Origin: Silvibacterium acidisoli
GTDB taxonomy: Bacteria; Acidobacteriota; Terriglobia; Terriglobales; Acidobacteriaceae
DNA length: 64,000 bases
Reading direction: 5' to 3'
NCBI GenBank assembly: GCA_022870745.1
Contig: CP085323.1
Location: 1,302,001 to 1,366,000 of the forward strand
In this document: positions 36,828 to 44,604 of the stretch, piece by piece
Layout: each line of letters starts with the position of its first letter
How positions within the stretch are numbered: position 1 is the first letter of the stretch
Program-made: the position numbers and the translations under genes
Notes under the pieces: generated by a model
Seen by the model: the letters and a program-made list of their open reading frames with translations, nothing else
Told to the model about the DNA's origin: nothing
Database searches by the model: none

Positions 36828-38393
36828 CTGTCTCGCCAGTCTTCCAGACCCCAGGCGCTTGCCTGCAAATCCATCGACAAGCTGATCGCTGAGTCGGAGA
36901 ACCCTGAAACACGCCTGAAAAAGACCCTGGGACCGGTCTCTTTGACCTCTCTCGGTATCGGCGCGGTCATCGGCTCCGGCATCTTCACGGTGATCGGCAC
37001 GGCGATCTCCGGGGAAAAGTTCGACACTTCGTCGATTCTGAATACACCGGTACTGGATTACCTGGTGCACCACACGGCGCTGCTTGGCCGTCCCGGCGCC
37101 GGTCCGGCGCTGGCGCTTTCGCTCGTCCTGGTGGCGATCGTCTGCGCGTTTACCGGCCTCTGCTACGCGGAGCTGGCCTCGATGATCCCCATTGCGGGGT
37201 CGGCGTACACCTATACCTACGCGACCATGGGCGAGCTGATCGCCTGGATCATCGGCTGGGACCTGATCCTCGAATACGCCTTCTCGAACATGGCCGTATC
37301 GGTCGGCTTCGCTGAACACGCTGTCGGCCTGCTCGACTGGTTCGGCATCCACCCCAGTTTGCGATGGATCTCCCCTGCCTACCTGCCCTCGGGCATGCAG
37401 GATCTGCAGGGCCACGACCTCTACGCCGCCGGCTGGCACTTCGGCTTCAACATTCCGGCGTTCCTGATCGTCATGCTGCTGACGGTGGTGCTGGTGCGCG
37501 GCATCCGCGAGTCCGCCGAGACCAACAACGTGATGGTGCTGCTGAAGATCGCAGCCATTCTGCTGTTTGTCGGCGTGGGCGCGCACTTCGTCCAGCCCTC
37601 GAACTGGAAGCCGTTCTATCCCAACGGCTGGTCAGGCGTGCTGACTGGCGGATCGATCATCTTCTTTACCTATATCGGCTTCGACTCGGTTTCGACCGCG
37701 GCCGAGGAGTGCAAGAATCCGCAGCGCGATGTGCCCATCGGCATCATCGCCACGCTGATCATCTGCACCATCCTCTACATCGGCGTGGCCGTGGTGCTGA
37801 CCGGCCTCATCCACTGGGAAAAGCTGATCGACGATGCCGCCCCGGTGGTGAACACACTCAAGAAGATCTACGTCGCTCACCCGAGCGCAGCGCTCAACTG
37901 GACGCGGCTTGCCATCCTGATCGGCGCAATGCTGGGCATGATCTCGTCCATCCTGGTCTTCCAGATCGGACAGGCGCGCGTCTGGTTCGCCATGTCGCGT
38001 GACCGGCTGCTGCCGACCATCTTCTCGAAGGTCCATCCGACCTTCCGCACGCCTTCGGTCGCGACCTGGGTTGCAGGATTCGTCGTCGGCATTCCCGCCG
38101 GGCTTCTCGATATCGGCACCTTCTCCGACCTCTCGAATATCGGCACCCTTTTCGCCTTTGTACTGGTCTCGGCGGGCGTGCTGATCCTTCGCTACAAAGA
38201 CCCCGACCGCCATCGCGGCTTCCGCTGCCCCGGCGGCCCGGTTTTCCCGGTGCTGAGCATCATCTTCTGCGGACTGCTCATGGCAGGCCTGCCCATCCTC
38301 ACCTGGATCCGCTTCTTCGTCTGGCTGGCCGTCGGACTGGTCATCTACTTCTTCTACAGCCGCCACCGCAGCGAGTTTTCTTCCCGGTCCTAG
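36828..38393 (+). CDS. APC-superfamily amino acid permease, probable CTG start
   Basis: A 521-residue, about 12-helix permease (cationic amino acid transporter type). TM1 motif LTSLGIGAVIGSGIFT and the consensus CYAELASMIPIAGSAYTYTYA are clear. The family N-terminus SIDKLIAESENPETRLKKTLG lies upstream of the first conventional start codon (TTG 36942), which would begin inside TM1. Between the in-frame TGA (36813-36815) and TTG 36942 there is no ATG, GTG or TTG. A CTG at 36828 lies eight bases after GAGGAG, so I use it. The substrate is not determined. Confidence 0.85.
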   Translation: MSRQSSRPQALACKSIDKLIAESENPETRLKKTLGPVSLTSLGIGAVIGSGIFTVIGTAISGEKFDTSSILNTPVLDYLVHHTALLGRPGAGPALALSLVLVAIVCAFTGLCYAELASMIPIAGSAYTYTYATMGELIAWIIGWDLILEYAFSNMAVSVGFAEHAVGLLDWFGIHPSLRWISPAYLPSGMQDLQGHDLYAAGWHFGFNIPAFLIVMLLTVVLVRGIRESAETNNVMVLLKIAAILLFVGVGAHFVQPSNWKPFYPNGWSGVLTGGSIIFFTYIGFDSVSTAAEECKNPQRDVPIGIIATLIICTILYIGVAVVLTGLIHWEKLIDDAAPVVNTLKKIYVAHPSAALNWTRLAILIGAMLGMISSILVFQIGQARVWFAMSRDRLLPTIFSKVHPTFRTPSVATWVAGFVVGIPAGLLDIGTFSDLSNIGTLFAFVLVSAGVLILRYKDPDRHRGFRCPGGPVFPVLSIIFCGLLMAGLPILTWIRFFVWLAVGLVIYFFYSRHRSEFSSRS

Positions 38394-38400
38394 CAGCGTT

Positions 38401-38808
38401 ATGAATATCGACCTGCTGCGTACTTATCTGCTCGGCCTTCCTCACGTGGAAGAGACGATGCAGTGGGGCGACAATCTTGTCTTCTGGGTGGGAGACAAGA
38501 CGATCGGCGGCAAGATGCTGGCGCTGGCGGATCTCTCCGGCGAAGCAAAAGCGGTCTTTTCCTTTTGCGCCGGACCGGAGCGCTACCACCAGCTTCTGGA
38601 GATCGACGGCATCATTCCGGCGCCTTATCTCGCACGAGCTTACTGGGTGGCGCTCGAGAGCTATGACGTTCTGCCGTCACGAGACCTGAAAGATGAGCTT
38701 CTGAACGGGCACGGCATCGTCTACAACAAGCTCACGCGTAAAATGCGCGAGCTTCTGGCCCAGCCAAAGACCACCAAGAAGAAGCCCACAAAGAAACGCG
38801 CACTCTAA
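38401..38808 (+). CDS. MmcQ/YjbR-family protein
   Basis: A 135-residue protein with the compact alpha/beta fold of the YjbR/CyaY-like family: the start (LPHVEETMQWGDN), a core K..LALADL and the YWVALESYDVLPSRDLKDEL end. The C-terminal 15 residues are Lys-rich. Members are called DNA-binding by structural similarity to the MotA C-terminal fold, with no proven activity. It begins 7 bases after the permease stop and is probably in the same transcript. Confidence 0.82.
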   Translation: MNIDLLRTYLLGLPHVEETMQWGDNLVFWVGDKTIGGKMLALADLSGEAKAVFSFCAGPERYHQLLEIDGIIPAPYLARAYWVALESYDVLPSRDLKDELLNGHGIVYNKLTRKMRELLAQPKTTKKKPTKKRAL

Positions 38809-38823
38809 ATAGGACTCAAAAAT

Positions 38824-38861
38824 GGGTGCCCCATGTCTCGCTTCTGAGACATGGGGCACCC
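38824..38861. repeat. Perfect 16-bp palindrome, interspersed-repeat type
   Basis: GGGTGCCCCATGTCTC (38824-38839) and GAGACATGGGGCACCC (38846-38861) flank the loop GCTTCT. The stem is perfect over 16 bp. It sits in an untranslated gap between convergent genes and could act as a terminator or RNA-end structure, though no T tract follows. I recall this word as a recurring repeat in acidobacterial genomes, which needs a search. Confidence 0.75.
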
Positions 38862-38874
38862 GGCATCCGGCAAA

Positions 38875-39036
38875 TTAGTCGATACGAGTGATCTTTTTTT
38901 TGCGAGGTACGAGCTCATGTCCGCCTTTTAAACACTTGCTCAATTCGCCTTCGTACTTGGTTGCGCTACAGTTGATGCACCAATAAAAGTGCACAACGTC
39001 TATTACCAGCTTTCTGGGGCTTCTCTTCAGAGACAT
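38875..39036 (-). CDS. Small zinc-ribbon-like protein
   Basis: A reverse-strand ATG frame of 53 residues, basic at both ends. It contains WCINCSATKYEGELSKCLKGGHEL: a CxxC pair followed by C and H at fitting spacing, which suggests a single zinc-binding finger. AAGGA lies about 12 bases upstream of the ATG, rather far. The composition (Lys/Arg-rich with Cys) is very unlike its neighbours' out-of-frame translations. It lies in an apparent intergenic gap and no family is recognised. Confidence 0.55.
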   Translation of the reverse strand: MSLKRSPRKLVIDVVHFYWCINCSATKYEGELSKCLKGGHELVPRKKKITRID

Positions 39037-39174
39037 GGGAGTTGTACTTCCTTAGCGAGGAATTAACGACACAATAGCTAATACCTCGCCACCGCATTTT
39101 CCCTAAATTATTGATGAAAGAACTTTTAGAGCCTCCCGCTTGCGACCCGCCCCCACCTGCGGTAGCGTCGAAGC

Positions 39175-39966
39175 ATGGCTGGCGTAACGCTCTCCCTCGA
39201 AGGCAAATGTGTTCTCATCACCGGCGGATCGCGCGGCATCGGTGCCGCTGCCGTCCGGCTCTTCCGCGAATCGGGCGCAAGAGTCGCCTTCAGTTATCGC
39301 ACGGCGAAAGACGCGGCCGACACGCTGGTCAAGGGACTGGGCGGGGGCCGCGATTGCGTGGCTATCCCGCAGGAGCTGGCGACTGCCGACCAGGGACGCG
39401 CGCTGGTCGAGGAATCCGTCCGCGCCCTCGGCCGCATCGATGCCCTGGTTGTGAACCACGGCATCTGGCCTCCGCACGACGCGCCCATTGCAAAGATGGA
39501 CGAGGCGCAATGGCGGCAGACGCTCGGTGTCAACCTGGAGAGCGTCTTCGGACTCACACAGGCCGCCGTCACCCACATGCAGCGGCAGGAGCGCATCCCC
39601 GGCGAGCCGGCTGGACACATTGTCTTCGTCAGCTCCACCGCCGGACAGCGCGGCGAAGCGAACCACGCCGATTACGCCGTGACCAAGGGCGCGCTCATCA
39701 GCCTCACCAAAAGCTTGTCGAGCGAGCTGGCCCCGCAGGGCATCTACGTCAACTGCGTCGCCCCCGGATGGGTCGAGACGGATATGTCCGCCGCCGCGCT
39801 GAACGACCCCGCAACGAGCGGCAAGATCTTCGCAACAATCCCGATCGGCCGGGTCGCGCGTCCAATGGAAGTGGCGGGACCGATCTTCTTCTTATGCACA
39901 CCCTATGCGGGCTTTATGAGCGGCGAAATCGTCAACGTAAATGGCGGGGCGGTGCTCGTCGGATGA
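39175..39966 (+). CDS. SDR-family oxidoreductase (FabG-like)
   Basis: A 263-residue classical short-chain dehydrogenase. The cofactor motif ITGGSRGIGAAAV is at the N-terminus, the usual NNAG is VNHG, and the catalytic set is S (FVSSTAG), Y and K (YAVTK). Arg in SYRT near the second strand favours NADP(H). It resembles 3-oxoacyl-ACP reductases but may act on another ketone. Its stop overlaps the start of the next gene (ATGA). Confidence 0.9.
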   Translation: MAGVTLSLEGKCVLITGGSRGIGAAAVRLFRESGARVAFSYRTAKDAADTLVKGLGGGRDCVAIPQELATADQGRALVEESVRALGRIDALVVNHGIWPPHDAPIAKMDEAQWRQTLGVNLESVFGLTQAAVTHMQRQERIPGEPAGHIVFVSSTAGQRGEANHADYAVTKGALISLTKSLSSELAPQGIYVNCVAPGWVETDMSAAALNDPATSGKIFATIPIGRVARPMEVAGPIFFLCTPYAGFMSGEIVNVNGGAVLVG

Positions 39967-40778
39967 AGAAAATCGCCATTCTCATATTGCTGCTGTCTGC
40001 GGTAGGACTCCATGCGCAGGATGAGCCGCCTTCGCCGTCCGCATCCGCCAACTCAAATGGCTCCTCGCAGGGCGACGAGAACTCCAGGAAAGCCCGTGCC
40101 GCCCTCGATGCCATGGTGAAGGCGCTCGGCGGCGATCAATGGCTGGTGCTTTCGAACCAGTACCAGGAGGGCCGCATCTCCGGCTACTACCAGGGCAAGC
40201 CGACCGGATCCATCGGAAACTTCTGGAGCTGGAAGAATGCGGAAGGCCAGGAGCGTGTCGAGCTCGGCAAGAAGCGTGACGCCATCGATATCTTCAGCGG
40301 CAAAGAATGCTGGGAAGCAACTTACAAGGGTAAGAAAGCTTTGCCGCAGGATATCTGCGACGAATACATCCGCCGCCGCGACCACTCGATTGAAGTCGCC
40401 ATCAAGGTGTGGCTCAAAGACCCGAACACCATCGTCATCTACGACGGCCAGAAGCTGGCCGAACGCCACCTCGCCGACCAGGTGACGCTGATCTCCGCGG
40501 CAAACGAGTCCATCACCATCCAGATGGACGCCGACAGCCATCTGCCACTCAGCCGCACCTACGAGTGGCGTGACCCCACTTATCACGACATGAACCACGA
40601 CCGCGAAGAGTATGCCAACTACCACCCGGTCGGCGGAGTTCCCACGCCTTTCAGCATCACCCGCTTCCACAACGACGACGAGGTCCAGCAGCGCGACCTG
40701 TTCAAGGCCGACTACAACGTGCCACTGCCTCCGGATGCTTTTAACGCCGATGCGGCTGCGGCGAAGGTGAAGAAGTAG
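39963..40778 (+). CDS. Exported protein of unknown function (acidobacterial)
   Basis: A 271-residue protein. The signal peptide (MKKIAILILLLSAVGLHAQ) is followed by a short Ser/Pro-rich linker, then a soluble domain with KARAALDAMVKALGG near its start and many charged and aromatic residues. It looks like a lolA/outer-membrane lipoprotein-sorting-like beta fold (repeated KWLKDPN, IVIYDG.KLAE, LPLSRTYEWRDP), but I cannot confirm that. The start overlaps the SDR stop by four bases, so the two are co-translated. Confidence 0.72.
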   Translation: MKKIAILILLLSAVGLHAQDEPPSPSASANSNGSSQGDENSRKARAALDAMVKALGGDQWLVLSNQYQEGRISGYYQGKPTGSIGNFWSWKNAEGQERVELGKKRDAIDIFSGKECWEATYKGKKALPQDICDEYIRRRDHSIEVAIKVWLKDPNTIVIYDGQKLAERHLADQVTLISAANESITIQMDADSHLPLSRTYEWRDPTYHDMNHDREEYANYHPVGGVPTPFSITRFHNDDEVQQRDLFKADYNVPLPPDAFNADAAAAKVKK

Positions 40779-40787
40779 CGGTGAGAA

Positions 40788-41237
40788 TCATCTGCTCGGA
40801 ATGACCATGTTCCGGAAGATTCTCCAGCTTCCGTCCTGCTCATTTCGCCACGCCGTCAGATACCGGTCCACCATCTTCTTCCCGTGCGCGAAACGGGCTT
40901 CGGCCTGTCCCCATTCGTAAACGAACAGTCCCTGCTGAACGGACCCTGCGCTGTCTACGGAAGCCGACTCCGCTTTGCCGAACCTCGCCATCTCCGCTTT
41001 CATGTGCTTCCGAATCGCGGACCGGCCCTGAAGGCAATGTCCCTCAGGGTCGCAGTCGACCGCGTCCGCCGTATACGTCGCCACGATCCGCTCGACATCG
41101 CCCTGCTTCATGCCGTCGATCCACGCCTGATTGCCAGCGTCGATCTCTCGGCGCGCGGCAGGTTCGACTGCGCTGCTCTGCGCAAGGCATGTTGAGGAAC
41201 ATACGAACAAAACCATCGTCGCCCAGTGTTTCCTCAT
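40788..41237 (-). CDS. Exported SnoaL/NTF2-like (DUF4440) protein
   Basis: A 149-residue protein. A signal peptide ends near TCLAQSS. The mature NTF2-like cone domain has GNQAWIDGMKQGDVERIVATYTADAVDCDPEG and the closing strand SWRIFRNMVIPSR. DUF4440 members bind small ligands or act as isomerases/hydrolases; none of the catalytic details are evident. The start is supported by AGGGAG. It is convergent with the preceding exported protein. Confidence 0.82.
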   Translation of the reverse strand: MRKHWATMVLFVCSSTCLAQSSAVEPAARREIDAGNQAWIDGMKQGDVERIVATYTADAVDCDPEGHCLQGRSAIRKHMKAEMARFGKAESASVDSAGSVQQGLFVYEWGQAEARFAHGKKMVDRYLTAWRNEQDGSWRIFRNMVIPSR

Positions 41238-41346
41238 CGAGCCGTTCTCCCTCGGGGTGAGATTGGCGCATCCAGTTGTTACCCACTGGCCTTGCAGAAT
41301 ATCCCTTCATCCGGACGGTTGCAATGCCGGTTGCCGGACAGTTTCG

Positions 41347-42519
41347 TTAAGCCTCCGAGGCGGGCGGAATCGCCTCTGCTCCGCTAAAGCTTCGAAACAA
41401 AGCTACAACACGATCGGAAGCATCCGGCGCATAGAACATCTCTGTATTGGTCATTGTGTCCGCGGTCATGCTCTGCATCCGGGCAAACATTTCCGCCTCA
41501 TACATCGCAATCGCATCAGAAGTCTTTTCGCCGAGGAGGAACTTCGAGAGCACCAGGGCGTCGAGCATTGCCATGTTTACGCCTTCGCCTGCATACGGCG
41601 GCATCACGTGCGCAGCATCTCCAATCAAAGTTACGTTAGGCTTCGGCTCCCAATGTTGATTCGAAGGGCAAACAAGCAGCGGACGCCAGATCATCGACAC
41701 TGCTTCCCTGAAGAGTTGACGCCAGAGCTCACTCCATCCCTTGAAGTGAGCGTGGAACCATGCCACTCGCAGGTCCGCGCTGTTTGCCTCCTCGAGGCTC
41801 TCTTTCGCGATGCCGCCGTTCGTCTTCAACCCCGCATAAAACAAGACGCTGCCATCAGGCTTCGTCCCCATGCCGATCGTTCTTTCGCCTCCGAGAGCGA
41901 TTAACGCCGCCCCTCCGAGGAGATTCCACAACTCGGGTATGGTCTGCCTTGCCGCAGGAACCAATCCTTCCACGAGCGACACTCCGACGTACTCAGGCCT
42001 TATCGGAGTGACAAGCTCACGCAGGCGAGAATTTGCGCCATCGCTGCCGATGGCAATGTCTGCCTCTGCGGTCTTTCCGCCTGCAAAACGTAACAGCACC
42101 TGCTCGCCCTGCATCTTCGCCGACTCGAGCTTGCAGTCCCATTGCACAGTGCCGGGCCGAAGCGAATCGAGCAGAATATCGCGCAGTGGTCCGCGCTCGA
42201 TCTCTGGCCGCTTCTCATCACCGGACATCTTGCGAGCATGATCATGAAGAATCGTTCCGTTCGCATCGGTAAGGCGAAGACGCTCGAGATCCGGTCGATG
42301 GTTGACCCAAAAGGCATCAATCAATCCGGCAGCTTCAAGCGCCGCCAGACCAGAATCTTCGTGGAGGTCTAAGGCGCTGCCCTGGACGCGTGCACTGCGG
42401 CTCTGATCGCGCTCATACACTACAACCTGCGCACCGCCCTGCTGCAGTAATCGGGCCAGCGTCAGGCCGCCCGGCCCGCCGCCGACGATGGCGATCTTCT
42501 TTCCTTGAACGGCACCCAT
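41347..42519 (-). CDS. TetX-like FAD-dependent monooxygenase
   Basis: A 390-residue class A flavin monooxygenase. The FAD motif is IAIVGGGPGGLTLARLLQQ, the second FAD motif is TLIGDAAHVMPPYAGEGVN, and the arginine-rich NADPH region is RSARVQGSALDLHED. The stretch PEIERGPLRDILLDSLRPGTVQWD and the C-terminal helix resemble TetX (tetracycline-degrading) enzymes closely in layout and wording. Activity on tetracyclines is not shown by sequence; native substrates may be aromatic soil metabolites. It has GGGGG just upstream of the ATG and stands alone. Confidence 0.85.
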   Translation of the reverse strand: MGAVQGKKIAIVGGGPGGLTLARLLQQGGAQVVVYERDQSRSARVQGSALDLHEDSGLAALEAAGLIDAFWVNHRPDLERLRLTDANGTILHDHARKMSGDEKRPEIERGPLRDILLDSLRPGTVQWDCKLESAKMQGEQVLLRFAGGKTAEADIAIGSDGANSRLRELVTPIRPEYVGVSLVEGLVPAARQTIPELWNLLGGAALIALGGERTIGMGTKPDGSVLFYAGLKTNGGIAKESLEEANSADLRVAWFHAHFKGWSELWRQLFREAVSMIWRPLLVCPSNQHWEPKPNVTLIGDAAHVMPPYAGEGVNMAMLDALVLSKFLLGEKTSDAIAMYEAEMFARMQSMTADTMTNTEMFYAPDASDRVVALFRSFSGAEAIPPASEA

Positions 42520-42729
42520 GCATGCCCCCTATTTTTCAATCCTCCCACAAAGCGCAGCAGCTCACAGGCTTCCCGCCGCTTTCATCGCTATGCCGGTCTG
42601 CTCTTACTTTCTTCACAAAACCTGCGCGTCGTGACTCGCAAGCCGCACCCGTCTTCATTGCGGCCGGAAGCTCGGGCAACGTTCGAGCCGCGACCGTGAT
42701 TCACAGGTCATATCCCTGCGGAGGTCACG

Positions 42730-43449
42730 TTGCGCAATCTCGATTTCAGCTCTCTGCATGCGCTCATTACCACTCTTCTCAGCCTTGCGGTCATTACGCT
42801 GCTCGGCGTTGGGATACGCCTGCTGACGCAGGTCACCATCCAGCAGCGCCGCGAGCGCATGAATCGCCAGATCAACGAGCGTCTGCGTGCCCTGATCGCC
42901 GCATACAAAACCCTGGGCGGCTCTTTCACCGGCGACCTGACTGTCAACCCCGCTCACCGTCGTGATCTGCGCCAGCAGGACGATGGTCCAGCAGTCTCAC
43001 CGACGCCACTGGACCTGAGTGCGGCCGGCCTGCCGGGCTCGGATCGGGCACGCCGCATCCGCGACGCGGTCGAAGCAGCCCTGTCCGACATCATCCTGCT
43101 CGGCACCGAGGAGCAGGTCAGGCTGGCGGCGAATGCCGCGCATGAGCTTGCCACCGGCAAGCTTGTACATACCCAGGAACTGGTGGTCTCGCTACGCTCC
43201 TTCATTCGCGAGGCGCTCGATCTCGATCCCATCCCCTCCGATGTGGCGGTTCCGCTGCAAGGCCCGGCGCGACCGTCAGCCTCTGGCGGTAAAGACAAGG
43301 CTGAGAAAGGCGAAGGCCGCCAAGGTGGCGGCGGTGGTATGGGTGGCATGGGCGGAGGCATGGGAGGTGGGTTCGGCCTTGGATCCGGATCTCCCCACGA
43401 AACTGGCGAAGAAGAAGATTCCGCCGGCTCCTCGGCCCATCACTCTTAG
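42730..43449 (+). CDS. Single-pass membrane protein with Gly-rich tail
   Basis: A 239-residue protein starting at TTG with GGAGG five bases upstream. One membrane helix (about residues 11-33) is followed by a charged helical region (QQRRERMNRQINERLRALIAAYK) and a second helical part (ALSDIILLGTEEQVRLAA...). The last 50 residues are a Gly/Met repeat (GGGGGMGGMGGGMGGGFG) and an acidic end. I do not recognise a family. The strong ribosome-binding site and composition suggest a real gene; it is 140 bases upstream of the sigma-factor operon on the same strand. Confidence 0.78.
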   Translation: MRNLDFSSLHALITTLLSLAVITLLGVGIRLLTQVTIQQRRERMNRQINERLRALIAAYKTLGGSFTGDLTVNPAHRRDLRQQDDGPAVSPTPLDLSAAGLPGSDRARRIRDAVEAALSDIILLGTEEQVRLAANAAHELATGKLVHTQELVVSLRSFIREALDLDPIPSDVAVPLQGPARPSASGGKDKAEKGEGRQGGGGGMGGMGGGMGGGFGLGSGSPHETGEEEDSAGSSAHHS

Positions 43450-43531
43450 CTTCGTTCCTTCGGCACTTGCGTCAACGGTTCGTACCTTCAATCCACGGTC
43501 TACGACGCGGCGGGTGCGCCGGCGCCAGCGC

Positions 43532-43561
43532 CTGACATGAAATTGGCCCCTCCTGTAAACT
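43532..43561 (+). promoter_or_regulatory. Possible promoter of the sigma-factor operon
   Basis: CTGACA (43532-43537) and TAAACT (43556-43561) are 18 bases apart, about 30 bases before the sigma gene. The same TAAACT -10 word occurs in the rplU promoter. Confidence 0.4.
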
Positions 43562-43591
43562 CTGAGCACCCCTTGCCGTCTATTCCTAGGC

Positions 43592-44182
43592 ATGGGACAC
43601 ATGGTATCCACGGAGTTTCGGCCCTTGGCACAGACGGAGTCAGTCCTGGAGCTGGCCGATTTTGACGAGGTTGTGCGGCTCTATCGGCCGCGCATCTTCC
43701 GGTACCTCATGGCCTCCCTGGCAGATCGTGATGTTGCTGAATCGCTGACTCAGGACTGCTTCCTAAAGGCCTACAACGCGCGCCACCAGTTTCGCGGCGA
43801 ATCCAGCCTGAGCACCTGGCTGACACGTATCGCGCTGAACCTGGTCCGCGACCACCTGCGCAGCCGGCGTATGCGCTTCTGGCAGAAGACGCGTGACACA
43901 GCGGTCGATGTAGTGGATATCAGCGACTGGATTCCCGATGGCGCCAGTGGCCCCGAGGCCATCTGCCTGCAGCAGGAGAAGGTCAGGGAAGTATGGGCAG
44001 CTGTCGAGAAGCTCTCCCGGCAGCAGAAAAATGTCTTCCTGCTTCGCTTCGTCGAGGAGATGGAGCTCTCAGAGATTGCCGAGTCGACCGGTATGAACAC
44101 CAGTACCGTGAAATCGCATTTGTATCGCGCACTGCGCATCGTCCGCGAGCACATTGGGGATGCGCCCAAAGGTGAACTATGA
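43592..44182 (+). CDS. ECF-subfamily RNA polymerase sigma factor
   Basis: A 196-residue sigma-70 family member with regions 2 and 4 only. Region 2 has YRPRIFRYLMASLADRDVAESLTQDCFLKAY and the STWLTRIALNLVRDHLR helix; region 4 has RQQKNVFLLRFVEEMELSEIAESTGMNTSTVKSHLYRAL. It would direct transcription of a stress or envelope regulon. The stop overlaps the next gene by four bases, which points to a co-encoded regulator. The start is ATG 43592 (or 43601). Confidence 0.92.
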   Translation: MGHMVSTEFRPLAQTESVLELADFDEVVRLYRPRIFRYLMASLADRDVAESLTQDCFLKAYNARHQFRGESSLSTWLTRIALNLVRDHLRSRRMRFWQKTRDTAVDVVDISDWIPDGASGPEAICLQQEKVREVWAAVEKLSRQQKNVFLLRFVEEMELSEIAESTGMNTSTVKSHLYRALRIVREHIGDAPKGEL

Positions 44183-44604
44183 CCGTTAACCGTAAACTTC
44201 CAGATACTTCTCTTGAACCCTCCGGGGAGTTTGCTGAATCGATCCGGAGCTTCCGCTCAGCGATCCACCACATTGGCGACCACGCCGCCGGCCAGGATGC
44301 TTTCAGCGTATGGCTCGCGCCTGCCCGCAAGCGCCAGAAGTCCGCGCATCGCCGCATGGTGCTGGCGTGGGCCGCAGCCCTGGGCCTGCTCTTTGGCGGA
44401 GCGCTGCCGCTTACATTGCATTTGAGCCACGAAACGCCCACACATCATGAAGTTGTCCAAAACCAGGTCAAGGACAATTCTTCTGACACCGCCCTGCTCG
44501 AACAGGTCGACTCTGCCGTGTCTGAATCCGTACCGGATTCGCTGGCACCGCTGGCGGAACTCGACAACTGGAGCTCAGAATCCAAAACGGAGAACAGACA
44601 ATGA
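44179..44604 (+). CDS. Putative anti-sigma membrane protein
   Basis: A 141-residue protein with one membrane helix (about 61-81) between a 60-residue N-terminal and a 60-residue C-terminal part. The N-terminus (cytoplasmic by the positive-inside rule; KRQKSAHRR precedes the helix) could bind the sigma factor. It lacks the HxxxCxxC zinc motif of ZAS anti-sigmas. The role is inferred from its position: it overlaps the sigma stop by ATGA and the next gene's start by ATGA. Confidence 0.7.
   Translation: MTVNRKLPDTSLEPSGEFAESIRSFRSAIHHIGDHAAGQDAFSVWLAPARKRQKSAHRRMVLAWAAALGLLFGGALPLTLHLSHETPTHHEVVQNQVKDNSSDTALLEQVDSAVSESVPDSLAPLAELDNWSSESKTENRQ

Noticed and set aside
36942-38393. Permease starting at TTG 36942
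   Set aside because: This start would cut into TM1 and lose the conserved N-terminus; CTG 36828 with GAGGAG upstream explains the family alignment better.
41347-42519. Acquired tetracycline-resistance cassette
   Set aside because: No insertion sequence, integron or other resistance gene nearby; only family resemblance to TetX is supported.
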